This document shows, one piece after another, positions 63,946 to 64,000 of a stretch of 64,000 nucleotides of DNA. The first letter of the stretch is position 1. Each line of letters opens with the position of its first letter. The notes under the pieces were generated by a model that was given only the letters and a program-made list of their open reading frames with translations, ran no database searches and had not been told where the DNA came from. A program made the position numbers and the translations under genes. Source of the DNA: Isoetes taiwanensis (lineage: Eukaryota > Streptophyta > Lycopodiopsida > Isoetales > Isoetaceae); assembly GCA_021234155.1 (NCBI GenBank), contig JAJEKV010000126.1, positions 2,105,771 to 2,169,770 of the forward strand, written 5' to 3'.

Positions 63946-64000
63946 GAAGGATGCGCGTCAAGACACACCTGACTAATCATGTTGTCAGAAAAGCTATGGG

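Overview
The window looks like land-plant nuclear DNA of low gene density, most likely from a seed-free plant such as a fern. That placement is an inference from the huge PLS-type pentatricopeptide repeat (PPR) gene, GT-AG introns, Ty1/copia, Helitron, LINE and SINE remains, and very degenerate transposon genes. There is no operon structure. Almost everything recognisable is mobile-element derived; the one ordinary host-type gene is the PPR gene at 19.9-23.7 kb (minus strand), split by a 16-bp tandem duplication.

Layout. (1) 0-8 kb: a modular block in which five clusters of a short palindrome (arms TTCGCACCGT / ACGGTGCGAA) recur about every 2 kb and separate decayed gene modules. One module is a divergent histone H3-like pseudogene (3.4-3.8 kb); others are paralogous copies of an unrecognised family with an RGI-x-x-P motif (4.4-7.4 kb). 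(2) 8.2-10.5 kb: a decayed transposon gene on the minus strand. (3) 11.2-18.9 kb: a Ty1/copia element with target-site duplication (TSD) CTGAC, a tandemly duplicated LTR-leader, an insertion in pol, and a right LTR split by about 1.4 kb carrying heat-shock-element-like arrays. (4) 19.9-23.7 kb: the PPR gene. (5) 24-27 kb: minisatellites, GC-rich repeats and a copia fragment. (6) 27,629-32,453: a Helitron-like element on the minus strand. (7) 34,081-45,289: an 11.2-kb element bounded by perfect 31-bp terminal inverted repeats (TIRs) and a CTAT target duplication.

(8) 46.5-50.6 kb: two decayed LINEs of one family. (9) 51.2-59.5 kb: a TRIM-like element followed by an array LTR-internal-LTR-internal-LTR, with LTRs of about 2.3-2.6 kb and internal regions of only about 275 bp that keep just the primer-binding site and polypurine tract. 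(10) 59.5-64 kb: mostly non-coding sequence with a local tandem duplication.

The most interesting system is the 11.2-kb TIR element. From its middle it transcribes outward: leftwards a DUF7869-type zinc-motif protein and a short CACTA-type (DUF8039-like) gene; rightwards an acidic protein and a long intron-containing gene with a ParB/DGQHR-like domain followed by a beta-class DNA-methyltransferase-like domain. A 410-bp divergent promoter with 54-bp repeats lies between two of these genes. All copies here carry frameshifts, so this is a fossil, but the set of genes inside one TIR pair is unusual. All family assignments were made by eye from motifs, without database searches.
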